Below, piece after piece: positions 54,515 to 64,000 of a DNA stretch of 64,000 nt. The number at the start of each line of letters is the position of its first letter. Within the stretch, counting starts at the first letter, position 1. The notes below the pieces were generated by a model. The model searched no databases, was not told the origin of the DNA, and saw only the letters and a program-made list of their open reading frames with translations. The position numbers and the translations under genes were made by a program. The DNA lies in NCBI RefSeq assembly GCF_918797505.1, contig NC_092801.1, positions 34,672,487 to 34,736,486 of the forward strand, in the 5' to 3' direction. The stretch is from Bemisia tabaci. Taxonomy: Eukaryota > Arthropoda > Insecta > Hemiptera > Aleyrodidae.

Positions 54515-54765
54515 ATGTCGACGGTAAAACTACCAGACCACGTATCTAGTTTGCGATGTTCAAAAATCTTCACTTTCATTTTATTTTCTTGAAGAATAGC
54601 AAATCAATATTATTCCTTGAAGTGTTCACAGAGTTTTCTTCACGCGGAGAAGAAAAATCACCGAAAATATAAAAAATTGACGTTGAGTAGTTTCCCATTT
54701 AAAAATCGACAGGAGGTCTAAAACGTTGCAGACCTAGATACGTGGTCAGCACCGTCGATATTCGT
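54515..54765. mobile_element. Foldback element (ACCACGTATCTAG arms)
   Basis: GTCGACGGTAAAACTACCAGACCACGTATCTAG at the left (given approximately) pairs with CTAGATACGTGGTCAGCACCGTCGA at the right. About 190 bp of AT-rich sequence lies between. Confidence 0.65.
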
Positions 54766-55050
54766 AAAATGAGAGACAGAGGGAGTAAAATGGAGATTTT
54801 GTCCTCTATTCATGCGTGATAAATGTTTCTATTTAACATGCAGTACCTAATGAAAAATTTAACGATATCAAAAAATCTGGGAGCCTGAGCTATCAGCGAT
54901 TCGGGTAATTCATTACAATATCAGAGTGTGCTATAACCAATACCCAAATAAATCGGCCGTTTTTCTGGTTGGCGCAACAATGGACACATAGTAGCGTCTC
55001 TTTTATTATTTTTCCATCGTTGATTCAAAATCATTCGACTCTTTACGTAT

Positions 55051-55860
55051 GTTTTTTTTTTTTTTTTTTTTTTTTTTTTGTTTACTGGAAGGGGGGAAAG
55101 GTGCAAACCATATCCCTAGGGGATCCTCACCTCCCGGCCCACACGGGGGCCGGGTATGTGGGACTAGGGTCGGAAGGACTCCGACCTCACTAAAACCCCC
55201 CTCCCATACCGGGATGGTCCCAGGGCTGACATCAGCACGTAGTGCCATTATCGTCGGCGGGCCTGGCGGTAAAAAGCGACCCCACTCTCTTTCCGAGGAA
55301 AGGAGTGGGGCGGCCGGACCATAAACTATCGCAGGACCAACCACCATACCCCTCCCCCCCCGGCGAACCGGAGTGGGAGAGAGGCCCACGATAGCCGCCC
55401 CCCCTCACCCTCTCCAAAGAGAAGGAAAGGGAAGACTGGAAAGAAAGCAGCAGAGCCCCGATCCGCAACTCCCCCCTACTTAAGGAAAGGTAGAAACCCC
55501 TAAGATTCCAATCTTTGCCCCCCCGGGGCGCGAAACAACCGAAACCCCCCCGACGCGCGACGCCCCGATTCGCCAGAAAGCGCCGGCAGAGCGGCGGCCG
55601 AAACCCGAGAAAGCTCCCCCCACCCCCCTCCCTTGTGGGTGACTTGACCAGCAGATCCAGGCGCCCGGCAGACTCGCTCTCGGGAAATGCCAGGCCTTAT
55701 CCTTCCATTTATCCGCTCCGGTATGACTCCAAATCCGCCCCCACTCTCACCTTAGGGTACGAATCAGGAGTGAGTGACCGTTGCGGGGAACGGCGGCGTG
55801 CAAAGAGAAACGAGTCATCCATAACCATCCATCCGCTGAGTCCCCGGAGGGCAGTATATT
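55051..55860 (-). mobile_element. GC-rich retroelement 3' end with poly(A), probable
   Basis: A run of about 28 T (55051-55079) begins an abrupt GC-rich island. Read on the minus strand, the sequence ends with GTGTGGGCCGGGAGGTGAGGATCC... then GGATATGGTTTGCACC, a short C-rich stretch and the A-tail, as expected of a non-LTR 3' UTR of R1-like type. A stem (GGCCGGGTATGTGGG region and neighbours) is visible. No reverse transcriptase motif was found in the island, so the element is truncated or of another type. The 5' boundary is uncertain. Confidence 0.4.
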
Positions 55861-56365
55861 AGGTGGTCATTGGGGAGACCGGTCCCCCGAAGTTACCTGA
55901 TTGCACCTCCAAACAGTCCCAATCATCCCAATTAAAAAGATGGATGAAGAAAAAAGAGTTGCGGACCGGAGCCCCCCCGCCCCCCCTCCTAAAAAAACCG
56001 TCAGATCCAGAGCAGAACAACCCGCTGCTAGTCGCTCCCTTCCCCCGGATCGAAAACGGAGCTCGGGTACGCGGGTGCGCCAAGCCCGAATCCGCGAACG
56101 GACCCCTGCGTCAAAAAGGGCCCACTCAAATCGCAAGTGTATGCTCAATTTAGTCGCTGTAGTAATAACAAAGAGACGGGAAGGAATGCCCGCGGGGCAC
56201 CCCGGCCACCCCGGGAATGCATGCAAAAGCAGGGTGAAAATGAGGCGAAATGAAGAACTTCCTTCCTTAGAGCTGAAAAAATGAGGCCAATGCATACAAA
56301 CCCGAAGAATGACCGGGGCGAACCCACGAACACCCAGACACATCTCATTAAAAATATTTTCCATA
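55861..56365. other. GC-rich unidentified coding-like stretch
   Basis: The plus strand is open at 55901-56284 (internal ATG in IKKMDEEKRVADRSPPAPPPKK, followed by a Lys/Arg/Pro-rich sequence), resembling a disordered nucleic-acid-binding N-terminus such as a Gag-like ORF1. The minus strand is also open (55867-56364). Neither has a domain I recognise. The part from 56205 on recurs in degenerate form at 56868-57050. Confidence 0.3.
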
Positions 56366-56867
56366 ATTTAAAATTATAATAAAATCTCTCAGATAAACAC
56401 TTCTAATACAAGCATACAATTATTTAATATTAATTTCCTTTAGTTAAATCACCGAAACATAAATCCTTAAAATTCAAATCAAGATTCTAAAATAAAGAGT
56501 GGACCCCGAATTCCTATCTCTTATTGATTCCTCGAGTTTTTCCTTAGTTATTCCTTCTCTTAGTTTATTCCTTAGGTTTAACGTCCAGGAGACCTAAGTC
56601 CTCTGGACGGAGGCAACGCAGCGCGGGCAGCGGCGAACGAAGATGTAAAATTCTCTGTAGGTTAATGACAGTGGGATATTCAAGCAAGCATAGGTATACG
56701 TATTCTGAATTAATTAATTTTCCTTGAAAGTTATAGTCGCTTAATGTTAACATTGGCCTAGTGATCGGATCAAGATGGAGAGATAAGATTTACTCATCAA
56801 AAATGACGTGTGAGAGGAGGTGTCAAAAAACGGTGCAAAGCTGCAACGTATAATAAAATGGCGGATT

Positions 56868-57050
56868 ACCTGTCTAGGGGGCCCCCAGGCCATCGCGGCA
56901 ATGCATACAATAGCAGAAAGTGAAATGAAATGAAAATGAAAAACAAACCTTCTCTAAGTACGAAAATATGGAGCGATTGTATACACAACCCAAGACGACA
57001 CCAGGGGAAACCCCAGAACAGACCGACAAACTTCCTCATAATTTTATTCC
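56868..57050 (+). repeat. Degenerate repeat of 56205-56365
   Basis: Shares, in order, GCCA(C/T)CGCGG.AATGCAT.CAA.AGCAG, GAAATGAA, ACCTTCTCTAAGTACG and GAACAGACCGACAAACTTC-type words with the earlier block, in the same orientation. The two are probably parts of copies of one retroelement. Confidence 0.5.
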
Positions 57051-58435
57051 TCAAGTGACTGAGACCAAGGTCACAGTCCGAAAATTCTACTAGAAAGAGT
57101 AAGAACTCTAAAAAACTTATTTCCAACTCATAACAGTCATGGATCTTTTCAAAATGTCATAATTTCCAGAAATTTCAATATTAAAACGTAAAAATCAACT
57201 TGTAAAATAATACTTTTAGGTTACATGACACGTATAGGGCGGGAGAGTACCCGTCCTAAAATTTCCACTAAGAAAAATCTGAAAAGGTACAACCTGATCC
57301 CAGATCCGATCTTCCGTGCCCAAGATCTTGCATATCACTGTCAAATTATTCACTTCCTGCACACTTTTAACTTCCTTAATTCCCTAAAAAGGGATAAAAT
57401 ACGGGAGCCTCTGAAAAGGCTGCCATCTTCGTTCGCCGCGCTGACGTCACTCCACGTATGTAGATCTTATCAATATTGAAATATCGACCTAGATTATTTT
57501 TGATGTTTTACGACCATTTAGTCTATTCACCCGTTCGGCTCATACAGGCTTCGAGCGCATGATACTCGAATTTATGTAGATACGATTCACAAAACAGGAT
57601 CAGAATATTGAAAACTGCTGTGCATTTTCGGGACCAGGTAACTTTTTCAATTCAGCGAAGTGGCTACGTTTACCTGTTATGAATGTTCTCCGAAAGGAAG
57701 TTTAATATTTTTGATGGGTTTGAGTGATCGTTCGCTAAAAGATTGAAAGGCTCCACCGATTTAAAGGTTCTGCTCTCGCTACTCCGGTTTCGCAGCACGA
57801 AGCGGATTTTTTTTTTTTTAAGTGTTGCCAATTTGTAATTGAAAGAACTAGTAAAGTCAATGTTTATTCGGGTATCTCATGAGATGCTTGATTTGTTTCT
57901 TGTGTCTTTACTAAAAAGTTTGATCGCATTTTGTGTGTCTTTTCTTATTTCAAACATATTCGAATTTTCTTTGAGATGCGGTTCGTCTTCCGAAAAATTT
58001 CAATAGCAGAATCTAGGGGTTTTGCCGGATGTTTCGGACGCAAAAGCTGAAATTTTTCGCTAGGCTAAAATTGGTTCGACAATTTGTTCAAACCGCTTGC
58101 ATACTCGTCCCTTAATCAGCCCGTTCCCATCCAGGGCCGTATCTAGGGGGTAGCCACATGGGCCGCGGCCCATGGCGGCAAATTTTGCAATTTTTTAAAT
58201 GTAGGTATGAACAAAATTACAAACAAGGAAAGGCGACAAAATTTCTCATTTTCAGAGAGTATAGTAAGTCCTAATTTTGTCGTCTTTCGGTGATGCAAGA
58301 GACAGCACCTTTAATTAGTCGAGTTAAGAGAGTAACCAAACACGCAATTCGGCCAGGAACGGCGCGGCGCAGAGGGCAATGATGACGGGGACTTGAGATG
58401 AAAAGGAGAAGCCCTCGGCGTAGTGGTCGGCATGT
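57051..58435. other. Intergenic DNA, no gene recognised
   Basis: No supported gene. The word GGGCCGTATCTAGGGGGTAG near 58135 looks like a transposon terminus, but no mirror copy was found. Confidence 0.35.
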
Positions 58436-58439
58436 AAAA

Positions 58440-58600
58440 CATGTTAGCGCCTACAAGACTCCGTAAATACTTCACGCATTGCGTCAAACTTAGTACGTCA
58501 GCAGCGGTCGACGTGAAACGCACAGCGCCTACAAGACTGCATGAATACTTCTCGCATTGCATCAAACACAGTGCGGTCAGCGCGGCGCGGCGGCCGAGGC
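58440..58600 (-). repeat. Dispersed tandem repeat family, locus 2
   Basis: Two units with GCGCCTACAAGACT and AATACTTC.CGCATTGC.TCAAAC, as at 38555-38742, followed by a GCGCGGCGCGG joint. Confidence 0.7.
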
Positions 58601-58869
58601 CTTAGGCGGAGTACCTTGTTGCTAAATTTATCTTTTTAATCCTGATTAACTATTTGGTAACTACACAGTATAACTTTGGAAATGGATCTTTGAAGGATAC
58701 TACAATGGTTCATCTTACAAAAATTCAAAATACGAAAGAAAATAATTTTTGGGTTCTGTAAATTTTAAGGTAGGCTCGCACCTTCCTTGAAGTGTGTCAA
58801 AATCGTAGAAGATTTTTTTTTACGCCGGCTATTCACTCAGAGTAAATCATCGATTTTTAACAGTGTGAT

Positions 58870-58987
58870 TAAGTATACAAAAATGGTTAGTCAAAGATGC
58901 ATATTTTATTTTTATTTATGAATTAGCTACTATACATAAAAATAGCATACATATGCATCTTCAGCTAACCATTTCTGTATACTTTAT
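58870..58987. repeat. Short inverted repeat element
   Basis: AGTATACAAAAATGGTTAG and GATGCATAT at the left pair with ATATGCATC and CTAACCATTTCTGTATACT at the right across an AT-rich loop. Confidence 0.65.
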
Positions 58988-60265
58988 TAAAAGGGCTTCC
59001 TAAATGACACTGTAAACTAAACGGGGCCTCCCCAACGAAAGGAACTGCTCAAGAAACGACTATGAATACAAGCCCGAGTGCATACAGGGCTTCTTGAGGA
59101 AAGAAGCTTGAGCATGAATGCAACCCTTACCATGGCTCTTTTACCGCCTGCCGTCATTACCTAATACTCGAAAATCGGTTGTTAATCCGGGGGTCAACAC
59201 TCAACGGTGTTGGTTCGTGGAGATGGCGCGAATTTAATTAGAGGATCGGGCGCGTTTTGTGTTGCTGCTCGCGCTCTTGGCGGATCGGAGAGCGATGAAT
59301 AGAACGCCGGGTAAAAGCAACGGCAGCGGCGCACAAGGAACCAAAATCGGGCTCAATATGAAAATTTTAAAAGCCTATATATCTGCCGTGATAGCGGAGA
59401 GAGCAGTACGTGCAAAAATGAAGTTTTGAGAAAGAGGGCCTAGAGTCTTCTGAGTGGAACATTTTATTGAAAGAAGCCTCCGTTCTTTGTCCGATCGCAA
59501 CCAATCATTCGATAGACTCTTAGAAATCATCTGGGGGATCATAACTCGACCGATTTTATCTTGAAGTACATGAAAAAGGTAAAATTCAGTTTCATGTGAG
59601 GGTAGTATTTGGCAAGACAGCAGTGCGTGCTATCTTCTGCGTGCTTTTGTGGTAGCGTGTTGGACACACAACAAACACATTTTCAGGTTAGAAATCGGCA
59701 GATGAGGGCGGCTTTCCTCTTGAAAGCACTGTTTTTATTGGCTTTCATGCACCTACAGCTGTCTTGAAAAAAACTATGTCATTTTTTGTGCACTTACGGC
59801 TTTTTCATACGTCTCGTTTTCATTAAATTAGGAAGAATTTTGCTGTTCTAGCTGTCTCAGTAATTTTATCTAAAAGAGTTTAGACGAATTTTGAAGAAAA
59901 CTCGATTTCGAAAATTTTGCACTCACGGCTCTCTTCGCTATTACGGCTGTGTAGTTCATACATTTTTAACAAAATTCAAAGCACTTCCAAAGATTTCAGC
60001 TAAAAGGATGCACTTTTAATCCACTGACGCCGCGAATCGGACTACCACGGGCAATCCATAGCGCGCACCCGACATAGCGCCTTCAACATCGTGTAGATAC
60101 TTCAAACGCTACACCGTTTCACCTACGATCCGATGTGCAAATTACCTACACTGCGCCTGCTGAATTGTACATCGCCGTGTTTCCAGGTGTACACTACTAC
60201 CGTGCTGAGTGAAAACGCCGTATAAGCACTCGAATGTTGCCTCATTCAGATTGTTCGGAATGTTG
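58988..60265. other. Intergenic DNA, no gene recognised
   Basis: No supported gene. A weak unit of the dispersed tandem family occurs near 60060-60120, and a family G end (GCTGAGTGAAAACGCCGTAT) near 60212. Confidence 0.35.
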
Positions 60266-60784
60266 ATTCAATCGGATGTTTGCTTGAATCTATAGGAAAT
60301 CCACTTAGATTATGAAGCTTGTCTTTCGATTCAATCAAAAATCTAATCGAATCAAGAGTATTTCTTCTTTCAAAATGTCTTTTGAGTCTAGACTCAGGAT
60401 CCAAGAGGCTTGCAGTGTTGGAAAATTATAATTCGACGGAACTATGGGCCATGGAAAAGCATTGTAAAAATAGGACAGAAGGAGCTCCGCAGTACCCGCG
60501 TATGCAACCAGCATTCCCCTTCTTCCCTTCATGGCACTTATTTCCCTTTAACATAAATACGTCTAGTTCCTGTAATTGTGCTTCTAGAAAAAATTGTGTT
60601 TAATTTAAAAATAATTGCATTTTTCAATGGCAAATAACGTATATTTTGCTACGCTGTATTGCCAAAACTGGCTTTGATAAGCTCAGGCTAAAACTTTCAC
60701 CGGTAGCTCATCACCTCATGAGGTATAGTCTACACTGGAAAAGCAAATGACCATTTTTTTTTCCAGTTTAGGCTAAAATAAAAG

Positions 60785-60915
60785 AAGGAGAGAATTAAAA
60801 CATGGGTAAACAAGGCTATAACTGGGTAAACAATGACTAGACAAAAGGTAAATAATAGTCTGGCTAAAACATGTTTTTCCTTGTTTACCCATGTTTTAAT
60901 TCTCTTCTTCTTTAT
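60785..60915. repeat. Inverted repeat hairpin, about 35-bp arms
   Basis: AGAGAATTAAAACATGGGTA and AACAAGG at the left are mirrored by CCTTGTTTACCCATGTTTTAATTCTCT on the right (near-perfect), with a 60-bp spacer. Confidence 0.75.
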
Positions 60916-61641
60916 TCGTTCGTATATTCGGGCTATGTTTTTGTGCTTTATCGCTAAAATTAAAGAAATTCTCAAACTCCCCCAAAATGACCACTTTCGA
61001 CAGGCTCTTCTTCGAAGTTCTAGTAAAAAATATTATGTCCGACCCGTCTCAGTGACTCATTTCCCTGTGCGGCGCGGCGCTGAATCGAATTTTCCGCGCT
61101 CGACGGCCGCCGTGAGCGAGCGAATTACACGCCGAGCGTGAAATGCAGAGCAGCGGTGCATTGCGTTTTGCATTTCGCAGCCCCGGGCGCAAAAAAGAAA
61201 GAAAGAAAAAAATCGTGCGCTCGAATGGCGAACGCCTTTTCTCCGTTCGCTAAGTTTTCGCTCGTCAGTTTCCGTGCAGTTTTACTCGTTACTCGATTCT
61301 CGGGAACGGCGCCGGTTCAAAGTATGAATTAATCCTTGACGTTCCCGGATTTCGGGGGACGCGAAATTGGGTTTCGAAGGATTTTCCCCGTTCCGATTTA
61401 AGAGCCGGGTTCCAGGCTGCCGTGCTAAGGGAAAACGCCGTATGAACATCCGAGAATTGCCAAATTTCCCCTGATAAAATGTTTATTTTTGCGGAAAGTC
61501 ATGCATAAGTTACCTTGAAATTTTCACATTTTTTACATCGAATGGACGTATTTCTGGCAAACGGAACTATGTGCATTAAGACATGAGACCTGATACCCAT
61601 AAGAATATATGCAATACAGGGCTCACATCATAATGCACATA

Positions 61642-62193
61642 CAGTAGACTCTGGATTATCCGGCTTCGTGTTATCCGGACTCTGGATTATCCGGATCGAT
61701 TTTGCAACCATGTAACTACGTACGCATTCCGATAAGTGAGCGGATCCGCGGAGAAGTGGTCGCGAGGCATATTGGCGCCTGCAAGGCTGAAGGAATACTT
61801 CACGCATTGCGCCAAACAGTGAGGTCGGCGTGGAACGCATTAGCCCCTACTAGATTGCATAAATACTTCTCGCATTACACCAAACGCAGTGCAGTCGGTT
61901 AGTTAGCCTAAAACGCACATTAGCGGCTACAAGACTGTATGAATACTTCACGCATTGCGCGCTCCAATCGTTGTATTGTAATTTATCGTTGTCGGCTACC
62001 ATTCACAATCACCATTGAGTCGTTTACTTTGGCGTTAACCTTTTAAATTCGTGTTGGTATGTACATGATGTATACATAATAAGAATACTGTGGTTTTGGT
62101 TGGTGGTGTTTGTGTTTACTATTATTATCCGGATTTTTTTTTTATCCGGATCGGGCCCGGCACCAATTAATCCGGATAATCCAGAGTCTACTG
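61642..62193. mobile_element. pogo/Tigger-like MITE
   Basis: CAGTAGACTCTGGATTATCC and its mirror GGATAATCCAGAGTCTACTG form the ends, with TA on each side. TATCCGG words repeat inside both arms. TA targets and a CAGTAGACTC..GATTATCCG terminus are typical of Tc1/mariner elements of the pogo branch. The interior (61770-61955) is filled with the dispersed tandem repeat, not a transposase. Confidence 0.75.
61770..61955 (-). repeat. Dispersed tandem repeat family, locus 3
   Basis: Three units with GGCGCCTGCAAGGCT / AGCCCCTACTAGATT / GCGGCTACAAGACT each followed by AATACTTC.CGCATT. The array lies entirely inside the pogo-like MITE. Confidence 0.7.
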
Positions 62194-62608
62194 TAGTTCC
62201 GTTTGCCAGAAATACGTCCATTTGATGTAAAAAATGTGAAAATTCCAAGGTAACACATGCATGACTAAATTTCGTCCAATACGTCCCAAATTCGAACAAA
62301 GCACTCAGAAATCCCGAAGGAGAAATATTCACAAATTTTCCCGAAAATTTGTTGTGTTTTGAAGGAAATTCGGCAACACCTGATGGCTCCTACGGCGTTC
62401 TTCCTTATCACGGCAGCAGTGGTTCCTCGAACGGCACTTCCCCTCGGCAAATGAGGATACTTATAAATAATCACAAGCCTGTTGGAAAATTGGACCGCGT
62501 TTAGCAGAAAGGAATCAAGCCACATTAGCATCAGCCGTAACCAAATTTAATCGGGCAATTTAATTATTTACAAGAGAACGTTTTTGCGGATTCCTATAAA
62601 ATTTTACG

Positions 62609-63019
62609 CACTGAAAAAAAAATCTCGGTGTGTTTACTAAGAAAAGGGTAAAATTACCAAGAATTCAGGGTTCTATTTGATCCCAGTTTTTTCGTGGTGA
62701 AATTGCCCTTTATGGAATTGGTAATTTTACCGAGAAATCTCGGTAAAATTATTGACTTTCTTGGTAATTTTACTGGACCCCGGTAAAAACGCCAATATTT
62801 TTTATCGACTGTGGTAGAATTACCGAGATGAAATGGCAAAGTTACCGGGAATTGATTACCATTAAAAGTGGTATTCTTACCTGAAAAAACAGTAAAAATA
62901 CCGGTTTTTAGGTAAGCTTACCAGTCTGTCTTGGTAAAACTACCAAGAATTGGTAAAAAAGTGAGATGGTAAAGGTACCAACGGACCTTGGTAAAAACGC
63001 CGAGAGTTTTTTTTCAGTG
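62609..63019. mobile_element. CACTGAAAAA MITE with GGTAAAATTACC repeats
   Basis: The left end CACTGAAAAAAAAATCTCGG is mirrored by CCGAGAGTTTTTTTTCAGTG. The interior is dominated by short palindromic words (GGTAAAATTACC, TTACCAAG, CTTGGTAA), giving dense hairpin potential. Non-coding. Confidence 0.8.
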
Positions 63020-63091
63020 ATGAAATGGGCCTCTTACCATGCAGAAAATTCACTGAGTCTTGCACTGGAATCTGCGCAACCGTCTTCCTGT

Positions 63092-63541
63092 TACACGGAA
63101 AAAACAAGACTAGTGTTGAGCACTACTGGCCGTTTAGTGGGGAGTAGTTGAGGGCTGGCGTCTAAGCGCTGTACAGCTCAACACCGGAAGGCAGTACAGG
63201 TGGGCACTGAACATGAGTAGTGCTAATCAGATGCCGCGAGACGTAGTTGCACTTAACAGGTGTTAATTCACCCACGAGACGTCGGAGTCACGATAGCCTG
63301 GTGGTAACGCGCTGGACTTCCACCGGCGCAACCCGAGTTCGATCCCAGGCGGAGACGTTTCATATTTTACGCTCGCTCCAAAGTCACTTTAGGGCTTGAC
63401 ACTACTTCTTCCTCAGTGACCCAGCCTCGAGCTGTTTAGTGCCCAGCACTCCTCTGACTTGCTGGCTCCATTTGATCTAACCCTCGTTAGTGCCCAGCAC
63501 TAACATGTAGGTCCCAACCCTAAACTCGTTTTTTCCGTGTA
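63092..63541. mobile_element. MITE carrying a tRNA-like sequence
   Basis: TACACGGAAAAAACAAG and CTCGTTTTTTCCGTGTA are mirror ends. GTGCTGAGCAC-type words (AGTGCTGGGCACTAA and similar) recur inside. A tRNA-like block lies at 63288-63358. The ends resemble those at 772-1151. Confidence 0.8.
63288..63358 (+). tRNA. tRNA-like sequence inside MITE (probably pseudo)
   Basis: TAGCCTGGTGGTAACGCGC is an A-box-like D arm, GAGTTCGATCCC a B-box T arm, and GTC..GGAC.. ends could pair. The anticodon arm region reads CTGGACTTCCACCGG. It resembles a tRNA or the head of a SINE but lies inside a TIR element. Function as a tRNA is doubtful. Confidence 0.45.
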
Positions 63542-63630
63542 ATATCGTAAATAAGTTGCCTAAATAAATTTGGCAATGGCTGATGTGGCTTGGTTCCTTT
63601 CTGCTTAACGCAGTCTAATTATAATTACTT

Positions 63631-64000
63631 TTTGGCGTCCCAGGTGGATTAATTGAACCGCATTTTGCAATTAGTTACTAAATTTTCCCTCGAGTTATAA
63701 ATAAAATATCCCCTCCATTACCCCCTCAACCTTGTAGAGCTTTTAGCGGCTCTGGTGCTTGCACGAGAGCTGCTATTCCGGACGGTCCCAGCTGGGGAGT
63801 ATCAATGCAGCATGTTACATTGTAGAGACCGCGCGTTGGTTGATGGGAATCGGCGCCATTTTCGGCTATGTTCCTTGTCATGACTTTATTTTATTGCATA
63901 CTGTTTTATTGTTAGTCAATGCTATGTTGTGTATTGTATTTTTGGAATCATGGTGATACAGTCAACAATTCAAAACTTGTTTGTGCTTTTATCTCGTGAT
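63631..64000. other. Intergenic DNA, no gene recognised
   Basis: Short open stretch only (63759-63956), no recognised domain. Confidence 0.35.

Larger units (their letters stand above)
61420..62420. mobile_element. Foldback family G copy with nested insertions
   Basis: GCTAAGGGAAAACGCCGTATG at the left pairs with TACGGCGTTCTTCCTTATCACGGC at the right. CCTTGAAATTTTCACATTTT and AAAATGTGAAAATTCCAAGG, and GGACGTATTTCTGGCAAACGG with its mirror, continue the arms inward. The centre is the pogo/Tigger-like element at 61642-62193. Confidence 0.7.
62485..63630. mobile_element. MITE family F, copy split by two MITEs
   Basis: Left TIR near 62485 (TTGGACCGCGTTTAGCAGAAAG) and right TIR near 63580-63615 (TGATGTGGCTTGGTTCC, CTTTCTGCTTAACGCAG) match the ends of 53045-53315. 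The intervening family F sequence is recognisable at 62520-62608, 63020-63090 and 63542-63580. The rest is two later insertions. Confidence 0.7.

Noticed and set aside
60733..60772. Separate CACTGG MITE
   Set aside because: CACTGGAAAA and TTTTTTCCAG ends are only about 35 bp apart, with no element between; probably a deletion remnant or chance hairpin.

Overview
This window looks like intergenic, transposon-dense DNA from an insect nuclear genome, most plausibly a hemipteran. The evidence is AT-rich sequence full of microsatellites, a (TTAGG)n telomere-type tract, a tRNA-derived SINE, dozens of foldback/MITE DNA transposons, insect-type transposase relics and a partitivirus-like endogenous viral element (EVE). 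No intact multi-exon host gene is visible. Everything gene-like is a fragment, a pseudogene or element-derived, with the possible exception of a truncated zinc-finger gene. The species is inferred, not proven.

Layout. 1-9 kb: short foldback elements (several with A-rich CACTGGAAAA-type termini), a tRNA-derived SINE with a target duplication, and a foldback enclosing a TTAGG tract. 10.9-12.5 kb: the 3' end of a non-LTR retrotransposon whose poly(A) tail abuts and truncates a C2H2 zinc-finger gene. 13.7-14.8 kb: an unidentified coding-like stretch. 18.4-21.4 kb: a decayed intronless copy of a chromokinesin (KIF4 type). 22.7-25.0 kb: a DNA transposon with long terminal inverted repeats (TIRs) carrying a nested hAT-type MITE. 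27.8-29.8 kb: two copies of a 707-bp hAT-like element enclosing two 307-bp host-type repeat units, the whole block flanked by one 8-bp target duplication, i.e. a composite transposon.

30.2-36.7 kb: a minus-strand partitivirus-like RdRp EVE. It is split by two insertions at practically the same point: a foldback with 375-bp arms around a mariner-type helix-turn-helix coding block (itself hit by a 1.34-kb near-perfect palindrome), and a truncated copy of the 22.7-kb element. Upstream lie unidentified minus-strand ORFs and a 192-bp tandem repeat.

37-64 kb: more foldbacks, a DDE transposase relic (41.3 kb), a repetitive Cys-containing ORF (42.2 kb), a non-LTR reverse transcriptase pseudogene (42.6-43.6 kb), a RAG1/Transib-like transposase pseudogene (44.4-45.3 kb) between arrays of GC-rich subrepeats, a 197-bp dimeric satellite (47.6-48.1 kb), a GC-rich retroelement-like island (55-56 kb), and nested MITEs at 61.4-63.6 kb, one of which contains a tRNA-like sequence.

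The sequences do not form a pathway. Their value is as a readable record of nested transposition: several insertions can be ordered and checked against empty sites present elsewhere in the same window.
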